Assembly (NCBI GenBank): GCA_001574975.1
Contig: KQ965843.1
Span: 140,353 to 155,888, forward strand
DNA length: 15,536 nucleotides
Direction: 5' to 3'
Source of the DNA: Gonapodya prolifera JEL478
Taxonomy: Eukaryota > Monoblepharomycota > Monoblepharidomycetes > Monoblepharidales > Gonapodyaceae
Under the pieces are notes generated by a model. It ran no database searches and was not told the origin of the DNA. It saw only the letters and a program-made list of their open reading frames with translations. Below are positions 9,401 to 15,536 of the stretch, one piece after another. Numbering within the stretch: position 1 is the first letter of the stretch; every line of letters starts with the position of its first letter. Position numbers and translations under genes: made by a program.

Positions 9401-11104
9401 CCGTGGCGGAGTTGGCCATGGTGCGCCGAGGCGGGTTGGGACGGGGCGGCGAGGCCCCTGCTACTCCTACCACTCCAACACCGGTCGCACCCAGAACGCC
9501 GACGCCGACAGCTGTAAGGCAGATAACGGACTTGAGGCGCCGGTTGGAAGATGCAGAAGCGCGCTGTAAGGAGCTCGAAGAGGCGCTTGTGGTCGCACGG
9601 GTGGACCAGGCCAGTGTTGTCGTCGAGGCCGAGCAAAACGCCCGGGTCGTGGAGGAACTGGAGGAACTGAGTGAGTTGCAGGGGAAATTGGTCCGCGCGG
9701 AAAGGGAGACGGCGTATTGCCGGCACAGAGCGGGCGAGGCGGAGAAGAGGGTCAGGGAGGTCGAGGCCGCTGTTGGGGCGGTTGTGGAGGAGCGGGACAG
9801 GTTGGTGCGCCAGGTGGAGGCTGAGAGGAAAAGGACTGATCAGGCCATGAAGGAGTTGGAGAGGGTCGTGGCGGTGTGTGAGGAGGATGGACAGTTGTGG
9901 GTTGCGCAGGAGGAGGTTGTCGAGCGCGCGAAGGAGGAGGCGGAGGCAGCATGTAAGAGGCAGAAAGAGGCGGAGAGGGAGGTGGCGAGGGCGAGGAGGG
10001 AGGTGGAGGACGTTGGGAAGCGTTTAGAAATGAAAGAGAAGGAGTCTGCGAGAGTGAGGGAGGAGGTCGGGCGCGTGGGGAAGGAGTTGAGGAGGGTTAA
10101 GGCCGAGCTGGAGGCCGCGGGGCGGGAGATTGTGGTGTTGCGGGAAGCGGCGAGCAAGTCGAGCGCAGTGGACGCAGGGTGGATGGAGCGAGCACAAGTG
10201 GAGTTAAGGACTATAAAAGCGGCTCTTGGTGTTGCTGAGGGTGGACTGGCCAGGGTGAAGGAGGAGAAGCAAGAAGTCGAGGCGGAAAGAGATGAGTTAC
10301 GGCGCGCAGTGGAGGAATATGAGCGGCATGTGGAGGAGTTGGAAGGGGTGAAAGATGCTCTTGAGAGGCGGGTGAGAGATGTTTGGGGTCGGGCGCGTCC
10401 AAACGAGGCCGAGGAAGCGAGGGACCGGGAACGGGAACAAGTGAGGAATGACATTGTAGACGAACATGTGAAGGAGTTAGAGGCTGTCGTGGAGGAGTTG
10501 AAAGCCAAAGTCAAGGCTATGGAAGCGAAGGAGTCCGGTGCGTCCTTCTTGTTTTGGGGCTAGTTGCGACTCGTGCGGATGATCTAACGACCGGTTTTGC
10601 CGCCTGTGGGATAACACAGAAATGATTCGTGTGGCCAAGCTCAACGCCGAGTATATGACCAAATGGAACACGCAGTGGTCCGATAAGTACGCGAGGAAGA
10701 AGATGGGCGAGGAGGCCGCAGGAAGGGAGGTGAGTGATTTCTCGTCACTGTAGTTCGAGCAGTCATTGACGAATCGACACGCTTCTTTCATTTTCTCTCC
10801 AATGTGAAAGCGAGACGCACTATCGTCGATCCTCTCTCACGTCCGCGCCCTCGTCACGTCCGACAGCGCAAACACCCCCTCCACCGCCGGTCCCCTTCTT
10901 GCTCGGATCAGAGACGCGCTCGCAGCACCCCCCACACGCATGCACACACCGTCGCGGGCTTATAGAATTGTTGGGGCAACGGATTCACCCTCGCCTTCCA
11001 TGGGGAGTACGGGGCGGGCGAGTGGGCGGAGCGGTCTAGGTCTCGGTGGTGATCCTCGTGGAGGTGTAAGGAGTCCGGCAGGAAGCGCGAGTAGTGGAGT
11101 CTGA
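6491..11104 (+). CDS. Large coiled-coil protein with Pro/Ser/Thr-rich head
   Basis: Seven exons, 6491-6676, 6754-7011, 7099-8706, 8772-8897, 8965-10537, 10620-10729 and 10811-11104, join in frame to 1384 residues. Introns are 65-87 nt with GTGAGT, GTGCGT or GTGGGT donors. Residues 1-390 are disordered: Pro/Ser/Thr-rich with many TP sites (TTPRTPS, NTPTRAA, NSPRTPS) and an acidic run EGEGEGEGDADAEAEAE near 280-297. About 391-798 is a continuous heptad coiled coil rich in Glu, Arg and Ala. A break at 799-848 (acidic, Thr/Ser) and a Pro/Thr linker near 880-910 (ATPTTPTPVAPRTPTPT) precede a second coil to about 1285. The last 100 residues are Ser/Gly-rich and basic. Such rods are seen in cytoskeletal, spindle-pole, Golgi-tether and septal proteins; I see no motor, ATPase or other domain that would name this one. 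TP sites could be kinase targets. The first exon is the least certain: ATG 6646 or an upstream exon is possible. Repetitive composition makes homology searches unreliable. Confidence 0.78.
7012..7098 (+). other. In-frame intron, possibly retained
   Basis: GTGAGT...CTGCAG, 87 nt, a multiple of three and free of stop codons in the coding frame. Splicing or retention both keep the coiled-coil protein in frame, with 29 extra Ser/Pro-rich residues if retained. The strong donor and the pyrimidine-rich tract before CAG favour splicing. Confidence 0.5.
7488..7508 (+). repeat. G-quadruplex-forming tract in coding exon
   Basis: Four G runs of 5, 5, 5 and 3 bases, each separated by a single A, on the sense strand of exon 3. 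This fits the G-quadruplex consensus with loops of one base. It encodes the Glu-Gly repeat of the head domain and would also be present in the mRNA. Confidence 0.75.
7793..7810 (+). repeat. (CCA)6 microsatellite
   Basis: Six perfect CCA units within exon 3 of the coiled-coil gene, read as a Thr run (TTTTT). Length is a multiple of three, so slippage by whole units would keep the frame. Confidence 0.8.
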
Positions 11105-11348
11105 GGCGGGTTCCTGTGTGCGATATGGGAGTGGCGGTCTTTTTTCTGGATTTTGTGGGGTCGCGTCATGTGCAGTTTGCTCGCTGTTTCATCCATGCGT
11201 GCTTATGTTTGTTAGTGTCACCACCGTCTTACCTTCATCTGCGATACTGGATACCAAAGCACATCTACATGGCTACGTGGTGTATTCGCTTTGTGCATCT
11301 GTGGCCGGTTTTCTTGTGAATAGCGTTAATTTTGTTACTGGGGGGATG
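11105..11348. other. 3' flank of coiled-coil gene
   Basis: Lies between the coiled-coil stop codon and the transposon end. Open frames on + here are short and cysteine/valine-rich without recognisable features. It should contain the 3' UTR of the coiled-coil gene; no canonical AATAAA is seen before the transposon. Confidence 0.4.
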
Positions 11349-11492
11349 TTTTTGCACTGTACCGTTAAATAATTGTGTAAATTTGATAGTAGAGAGTTTG
11401 CGCACTACACTTTTTTGCTTGTAAAATTTACCGTAGAGCCTCCGTGGCGCAGCCCGAGGAAAATTTGACGGTAAAATTCTCCTCTAGCCCGA
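11349..11492. repeat. Left terminal/subterminal inverted-repeat region
   Basis: Contains blocks matched in inverted form at the right end: TTTTTGC, GATAGTAGAGAGTTTGC, GTAAAATTTACCGTAGA and GTAAAATTCTCCTCTAGCC. Spacing between blocks differs from the right end by small indels, as expected for an old copy. The AAATTT core occurs several times and could be a set of subterminal transposase-binding sites, which is inference. Confidence 0.6.
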
Positions 11493-11727
11493 CCCTACAG
11501 GAAGGTCACATTCCTCGACCTTTTTTGCAACAATGCGCGGTCCGAGAGGCAGATTTGTTGTTCCACGTCGCGCACCAACCCAACAAGGTGAGAATTTCTC
11601 AGGGGCAGCGTCCTCATGCCGTCGCTCATCCTGATTGTGACCTCGTCGTCGTCGCCTAAATTTAGCCTTCGATTCTCAAAATCCCACTGGCGCAGAAGTC
11701 GAAAACACCCCGCCAGCCCTTTCTATA

Positions 11728-12822
11728 ATGGAAAGGGATGCCGAGCCTGCCGGAGAAGCGGATAGCAGTAGTGTGACACGTGCCCTTGCACCATCAAGTG
11801 AGTCCTTTTTCCGGGACTTGATTCGAGCCCGATTCTCCCCCGTTTCCACATATTACTACGTATCTATCTGCATCTATATCAGGTGTGCTTAATAGACCCA
11901 TTGTTGGGGCACGTGGGCCTCAATTCTGCAAGCTCACCAGGAAGGTTGGGGAACCCTCGTTGTTGTGGACCCAATTGCTGACGGAAGCAATTGCGATCCT
12001 GCCGTACTGGAAGAGTGCCTTGGAAACAATTGGTGAGAAGCAAGCGTGGATGATTGCAAACTTGGAGGCGGCAGGGCCCGAGTGGATCGGTGTCAAATGG
12101 AACCCAATTGACACCGCACTCAGTCGGGCACTTGCGTGGATTCAAGCGGAGGAGGAGAACAATTGAAGGCTGACTGGTGAGGACAAGGAATAGACGGAGC
12201 TTGACCAGCTCCTGGAAGAGTGGTATGATGTGGTGAGAGTCCAAAGTCGATGTGCAATTGTTAGTGTTCCCACTGCATCACGACCGCCATTTCAGCATCG
12301 TGACAAAGAACTCAAACGCCAGAACAAGAAACGGGCAAAGGAGAACTTGGTTGCAGACAAGGAATACATCCAAGGTAAGTGATCAGTTGCTGAGTTACTG
12401 TGACGGATTCCCACACCTGTCTGCAACATCTAGCACTCCTCAACAAGTCATGCTTGGTGTACAAAACACCGAAGCGGCCCTCAGGGACAATACCTGGTGG
12501 GGATTCAGACGAGGATGTGGAAAGCAACGAAACCCCCCTTGTGTCAAAGAAAACCTGTAAGCGTTTGTGGGAAAGCGACAAAGGAATGGAAGGAAGCACA
12601 GGGAATGGACTATTGGAACTTGGACGGGACTCTGCGCTGAAAACGGAGCGGTTCCGGGAGGAAGAGCTGAGGTGGAAGCGCGATTTCATGGATCTGGAGG
12701 CTCAAAAGCTCCAGCTGGATCACGAGAGGTTTGAGGAGGATAAGAAGGATTGGGAGGCGTTGCGGAAGAAGGACGAGGCTCTGCTGGCGGCGTTGGCGCG
12801 CTTTACTAGCATAGGTAAATAG
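11728..12822 (+). pseudogene. Harbinger accessory protein (Myb/SANT-like partner), two stops
   Basis: Exons 11728-11797, 11883-12374 and 12434-12822 join to 317 codons ending in TAG. Frame is kept through both introns (85 and 59 nt), but codons 118 (TGA, 12164) and 127 (TAG, 12191) are stops, with good protein-like reading continuing after each (ELDQLLEEWYDVV, then RDKELKRQNKKRAKENL). The N-terminal half (LLWTQLLTEAIAILPYWKSA, then KWNPIDTALSRALAWI) resembles helical DNA-binding partner proteins of Harbinger elements; the C-terminal half is a charged coiled coil (REEELRWKRDFMDLEAQKLQ). In this superfamily the partner helps import the transposase into the nucleus and bind the ends. Both stops could arise by single C-to-T changes (CGA to TGA, CAG to TAG). 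No plausible intron removes them. The precise domain class is uncertain. Confidence 0.7.
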
Positions 12823-12858
12823 CGAGATGGAATGAAATTTAAAGATTAATATATTAGA

Positions 12859-12879
12859 TTTATTCTATTGTTCAATAAA
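12859..12879. terminator. Overlapping convergent poly(A) signals
   Basis: Between the two transposon stop codons (12822 on +, 12882 on -) lie AATAAA on + at 12874-12879 and AATAAA on - at 12864-12859. The + signal serves the accessory gene and the - signal the transposase, so the two transcripts' 3' ends probably overlap in this 59-bp spacer. Confidence 0.55.
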
Positions 12880-12881
12880 CA

Positions 12882-14079
12882 CTAATTCGAAGCATTGACC
12901 AGGCGGAGGTACGTCTCAAGTGGGGGCGGCGCAATTCCAAATAAGTCCACTACTTGACTATCATAAAGACAAGTGTGACAGTTTGTAAGAAGAACTGCCA
13001 TACTGTAGAATAATGCCACAGGCTGAAGGAGGAATTTCTGGTTCTTTTTAAAGTCCACCCATGCAAAGAGAGTCACAATCTTACTGAAACTCCATTCCAC
13101 AGAAATCCTGACAGCACTCATATCAGCATTGTGCTGCCTCTGAGCCTGGGTGAGGCATGCTGAACGAAATGGGGAGAGGAGATGAATGTTCTTGCCATTG
13201 GCAGGGTCCCCATACAGCTGCACAGGAGTTCCATTGGCAGACCAAGCTGTAAGGCAAAAGTTAAAGAAAATACATCAAATAGCATCATATGAACACGCAC
13301 CATGATTGTGAAGGATGTCAGGGAGTGTACTCTCTCTGTAGACTCTTGCATCATGCCGTTTCCCATTAAAAGGTCNNNNCAGTTGCAGGATTCCATCTGC
13401 TATAAGCACTCCCTGGTACTTAATAGCATGAACTCGCTTCCAGCCATTGTACCACAGCTCCTGGCGCCTGCTTGGTTGGGCAATGGGTCGCAATGTACCA
13501 TCTACAAACCCAAGAACTGACGAAAGTGGTGCCCCGGCGGCATGGACTGCTGCACAGCAGGAATCCAAGTAGCCTGGAGTCATCAGGTCCTCGTCCCACT
13601 CCATAACATGTCAAAAGTGGCCGTAGATGTGCTCCGCAACCTCCAAAGCAATGCGCGAAATTTGGGAGATATCCCTCCCAACCAAGATTGCAACCTCCCC
13701 AAGCCGTCCGGGGTACGACAGACGCTTAAGAAGGATGCACAAAGCATCCCTGCCAGAAATTGCCAGGCGATTTGAGGTGATGAGCCTGTCCGGGAGCTGG
13801 AGGGCAATATGCAACCTTGCAACGTCCGCCTTTCCGAACCTGGTCGTCCTACCCTCAGACACCAGCATCGCCGCAATATTCAAGAAGAACTCACCAAAAG
13901 TGATAAATAAAAGTGGCATCGTTCAAGGAATCAAACAAAATCGGCTCCTGCAAGAGTGTCAACAATGGCGGTGGCTGCCGGCGACGTTCTTCCTTGCACC
14001 CAGCGGCGGCCTGCATCAGCAACATTGTATCCTGATCCGATCCAGCACTTGAGCCATGTACAGTAAGGAATCGGAGCAT
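12882..14079 (-). pseudogene. PIF/Harbinger DDE transposase, one in-frame stop
   Basis: Exons on the minus strand 14079-13895, 13848-13301 and 13246-12882 (introns 46 and 54 nt) join to 366 codons. The order of motifs is that of the DDE_Tnp_4/Harbinger family: helical N-terminus (LFDSLNDATFIYHF, then ALCILLKRLSYPGRL), GFVDGTLRPIAQPS with Asp178, PFNGKRHDARVYRES, YGDPAN with Asp258 and RISVEWSFSKIV with Glu295. Asp178, Asp258 and Glu295 are the likely catalytic acids and are all present. Codon 141 is TGA (13613-13611), between YGHF and HVMEWDEDL, where the frame continues without shift. Four undetermined bases (13376-13379) fall in codons 219-220 and keep the frame. The start at 14079 is tentative; the frame is open further upstream beyond the transposon end. 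If the stop is a real mutation, the protein ends before its catalytic domain. Confidence 0.85.
13376..13379. other. Four undetermined bases (N)
   Basis: The only ambiguous bases in the window, in the transposase catalytic domain. The reading frame is correct on both sides if the gap really is four bases; the second affected codon is NGA, compatible with the Gly expected before ProPhe in this family. Confidence 0.95.
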
Positions 14080-14159
14080 TCCTGGTGTGAAATAAGGGAA
14101 AGTGCCAGAGTAAAACTTTTGGAGGTGCGCAAGGTCATTTCGTAATTTATTTTCTCTTC

Positions 14160-14234
14160 GGCTAGGGGAAAATTCTACAGTAAATTTTACTTGGTGAGCA
14201 AACTCCCTAGTAGCAAAAAAAGGGTTCGCAAAAA
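14160..14234. repeat. Right terminal/subterminal inverted-repeat region
   Basis: The complement of this stretch shows TTTTTGC, TTTGCTACTAGGGAGTTTGC, GTAAAATTTACTGTAGA and ATTTTCCCCTAGCC, matching blocks at the left end in the same order. Together with the left region it delimits the Harbinger element. Confidence 0.6.
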
Positions 14235-14400
14235 TTGACAACCCATGGGAGTCAAAAAACGTCTTCACTTTGCAGCTTGAAAGTAGCAAGTGATCGGACA
14301 GAGTCGACCAATCATCTTTTTCCAAGCTGCCATAGGGTTTCTGTTGGCGATAATGCAACCATTGTTGCATTGAATTTTGGTCAAACTTTGGTTTGACCAC
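14235..14400. other. Spacer between Harbinger end and LTR
   Basis: A 166-bp gap between the two mobile elements without a recognisable gene. A minus-strand open frame runs through it but crosses both transposon borders and is not a gene. Two perfect hairpins occupy its right end (see 14352-14417). Confidence 0.5.
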
Positions 14401-14417
14401 TGTAGTAGGGTTACTAC
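14352..14417. repeat. Three consecutive perfect hairpins at LTR border
   Basis: AATGCAAC-CATT-GTTGCATT (14352-14371), TGGTCAAAC-TTTG-GTTTGACCA (14378-14399) and GTAGTA-GGGT-TACTAC (14402-14417). Stems are 8, 9 and 6 bp without mismatch and every loop is four bases. The third lies inside the predicted LTR end, the first two just outside it. Confidence 0.8.
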
Positions 14418-14887
14418 GGGAGTTAGTCGTTAGGGTAAGATTAGTTTTGAGTATGGAATAGCTCTGTTGTTCGTCTAGTACATGTGCTATATATTGACCG
14501 GTTCCGAGGGCTACTGTGGTCACGACGCCTACCGGCGCCCACAACGCCAATCCCTTCGGACCACTCCCTGGCGGACTGTAGTAGTTCCGCCACACCTCCC
14601 CCACCCGTTGAAGCTGATGACCTCATCAGGCGTGGAGTAGTTAGCACAAGTAGTGACAAATCGCACTTCACAATTCATCTTGTCTTTGGATGCTTTGGGA
14701 TACACCCAGGACGTGGGAAAACCTTTCCGCAATTCATTTCAATTCAATTCTTTTAGCGGCAGGAGAAACACCCATATCCCCTCAAGGGAAAGTCAACATT
14801 AACTGTTTTCGACATAAAACCCTTGTCCACTCGTCGACAGTCTTAGGACGACTTTAATGTCTTCGAGAGCTCCTCATTCTTCCCTCA
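14401..14887 (-). repeat. Candidate 3' LTR
   Basis: On the minus strand it begins TGAGGGAAG immediately after the polypurine tract and can end at CTACTACA, giving about 487 bp with TG...CA termini. A TATATA motif lies about 395 bp from the start, leaving a short R-U5. The inner border is well supported by the tract; the outer border is inferred only from the CA end and length, because the second LTR needed for comparison is outside. Confidence 0.55.
14488..14493 (-). promoter_or_regulatory. TATA box of LTR promoter
   Basis: TATATA within GGTCAATATATAGCACATG on the minus strand, near the downstream end of the LTR, where the U3 promoter of a Ty3/Gypsy element is expected. Transcription would start roughly 25-35 bp further towards 14460. 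Confidence 0.4.
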
Positions 14888-14898
14888 CCCCCCCTTTT
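14888..14898 (-). other. Polypurine tract
   Basis: AAAAGGGGGGG on the minus strand, overlapping the integrase stop codon (TGA) by one base and directly followed by the TG of the LTR. Polypurine tracts prime plus-strand DNA synthesis in LTR retrotransposons. Confidence 0.65.
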
Positions 14899-15536
14899 CA
14901 AGAGGCAGGTGCCCACACGCCTCGCAATATTAATGATTTAACGTGGCGGGGAGAACGACGAAGATTTTCCGAGTCACGCTCTTTGGCTGCGGCCTCAGCG
15001 ATCTCGTGCTGCACCTTCACACGCTCTCTCATGCGTTGGTTTCTTGCGTTTCTGTCAGAACGCTTCGAACGAGATTGACGTTGCAACTGAGGGTTTCTAC
15101 GCTCAAAGTCTGCAACCATGTCAGGAGCACCTTGCATGTCCTCTTCGAATATCCATTCAAGTTCGTCGTAACCACGAAACTTGGTCAGATACTCAACGGC
15201 ATCACCTCGCACCCTTTTACCAGCGATGTACTCGACTTCGTAACTGGGTCGGTGGTCGATACTTGAAGCTACCGGAGTAGGATATTGATCCCCAGGTAGG
15301 ATCCCTGGATCTGTAGTCAGATCTGGCAGCTTTACCATCGGTACTCCTGGTGTAACAGCTACAATGTTAGGTGGCGGAATGTACGGAGCGACTTTGCGAA
15401 GTCTGTTCACATGCGCCAACATTGATTTTCCGGATCGCCAGTGCTCTACTTTGTAAGTAACAGGTGTGACTTGTTCAATCACCCGGCACGGCCCAACCCA
15501 CTTCGAAAGAAATTTTGTGCTCTCGCCCTTTCGGTG
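14898..15536 (-). CDS. Pol polyprotein C-terminus: integrase with chromodomain (partial)
   Basis: The frame is open from the window edge for 212 residues to a TGA. The first residues carry the integrase GPY/F-like module (KFLSKWVGPCRVIEQVTPVT, followed by YKVEHWRSGK and LAHVNRLRKV). After a Pro-rich linker comes a chromodomain: YEVEYIAGKRVRGDAVEYL, then TKFRGYDELEW and EDMQGAPDMVADF. The aromatic positions that read methyl-lysine in HP1 appear as Tyr, Phe (usually Trp) and Tyr, so binding may be weakened or changed. A basic Arg-rich tail follows. In chromoviruses this module steers integration to marked chromatin. No stop or frameshift is seen in this part, unlike the neighbouring Harbinger element. 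The 5' part is missing only because the window ends. Confidence 0.85.
   Translation of the reverse strand, partial: HRKGESTKFLSKWVGPCRVIEQVTPVTYKVEHWRSGKSMLAHVNRLRKVAPYIPPPNIVAVTPGVPMVKLPDLTTDPGILPGDQYPTPVASSIDHRPSYEVEYIAGKRVRGDAVEYLTKFRGYDELEWIFEEDMQGAPDMVADFERRNPQLQRQSRSKRSDRNARNQRMRERVKVQHEIAEAAAKERDSENLRRSPRHVKSLILRGVWAPAS

Larger units (their letters stand above)
11392..14207. mobile_element. Degenerate PIF/Harbinger-type DNA transposon
   Basis: A 2.8-kb unit with the two genes typical of this superfamily: a DDE transposase (minus strand) and an accessory protein (plus strand), arranged tail to tail. The ends are inverted: left GAGAGTTTGCGCAC and, within about 30 bp, GTAAAATTTACCGTAGA; right end read on the minus strand GGGAGTTTGCTCAC then GTAAAATTTACTGTAGA. 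Identical TAGTA words flank these ends at 11387-11391 and 14208-14212 and may be target-site duplications, though the superfamily usually makes 3-bp ones. Similarity continues outward (TTTTTGC at 11349 and its complement at 14228-14234), so the true ends may lie slightly further out. Both genes carry stop codons, so this copy cannot move on its own products, but intact ends could still be mobilised by a related element. Confidence 0.8.
14401..15536 (-). mobile_element. 3' end of a chromovirus (Ty3/Gypsy LTR retrotransposon)
   Basis: Reading on the minus strand from the window edge: integrase C-terminus with chromodomain, stop, polypurine tract, then an LTR-like segment with TG...CA ends and a TATA box. 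This is the standard 3' order for the lineage. The upstream gag, protease, reverse transcriptase, RNase H and the 5' LTR lie outside the window. Confidence 0.8.

Noticed and set aside
8127-9473. Long antisense open frame (448 codons) inside the coiled-coil gene
   Set aside because: It is mainly Ser, Ala and Arg, the mirror of GC-rich Glu/Arg/Ala codons on +, and it crosses two well-supported introns of the sense gene.
12164-12193. Possible small intron removing both stops of the accessory gene
   Set aside because: No GT...AG pair of usual size spans both stops while keeping the good protein reading on each side.
14420-14440. TTAGGGT near the LTR as a telomere-like repeat
   Set aside because: A single unit only, no tandem array.
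13891-14604. Minus-strand open frame of 237 codons extending upstream of the transposase
   Set aside because: Only the last part belongs to the transposase. The rest crosses the Harbinger end and enters the LTR, so it is a chance open frame.
1-15536. tRNA, rRNA, CRISPR array or bacterial-type operon
   Set aside because: None seen on reading both strands; gene structure is intron-rich and eukaryotic.

Overview
The window looks like a fungal nuclear genome segment. Genes are split by many short introns (about 46-87 nt, GT...AG, several with CTAAC-like branch sites), coding DNA is GC-rich and intergenic DNA is AT-richer. The protein families fit a fungus: an Agd3-type secreted exopolysaccharide deacetylase, a PIF/Harbinger element and a chromodomain Ty3/Gypsy element. 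The ankyrin fragment has a GADVHARDDEALR-style repeat that is frequent in chytrid genomes, so an early-diverging fungus is my best guess, but this is inference and not proof.

Layout, left to right. (1) 247-766 (+): a small two-exon single-pass membrane protein with an acidic tail. (2) 1217-4171 (+): a 14-exon, 686-residue secreted deacetylase of the CE18/Agd3 type, apparently intact. (3) 4309-5907: a decay zone with an antisense ankyrin-repeat fragment, AT-rich DNA with weak exon-like relics, and a broken M14 zinc carboxypeptidase that has lost a metal ligand and its reading frame. (4) 6491-11104 (+): a 7-exon, about 1384-residue coiled-coil protein with a Pro/Ser/Thr-rich head and extreme strand composition. 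(5) About 11392-14207: a degenerate PIF/Harbinger-type DNA transposon with two convergent genes, an accessory protein on + (two in-frame stops) and a DDE transposase on - (one in-frame stop, four unknown bases). (6) 14401-15536 (-): the 3' end of a chromovirus, consisting of integrase C-terminus with GPY/F-like module and chromodomain, polypurine tract and a candidate LTR, running off the right edge.

The left two thirds carry host genes and relics; the right quarter is a transposon cluster just downstream of the coiled-coil gene. The deacetylase and the former carboxypeptidase are both of secreted families, but nothing shows that they form a pathway. I found no convincing new defence or gene-cluster system. 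The less explained items are the coiled-coil gene with its G-quadruplex and codon-use mosaic, three consecutive perfect hairpins at the LTR edge, and the relic exons at 4.8-5.1 kb.
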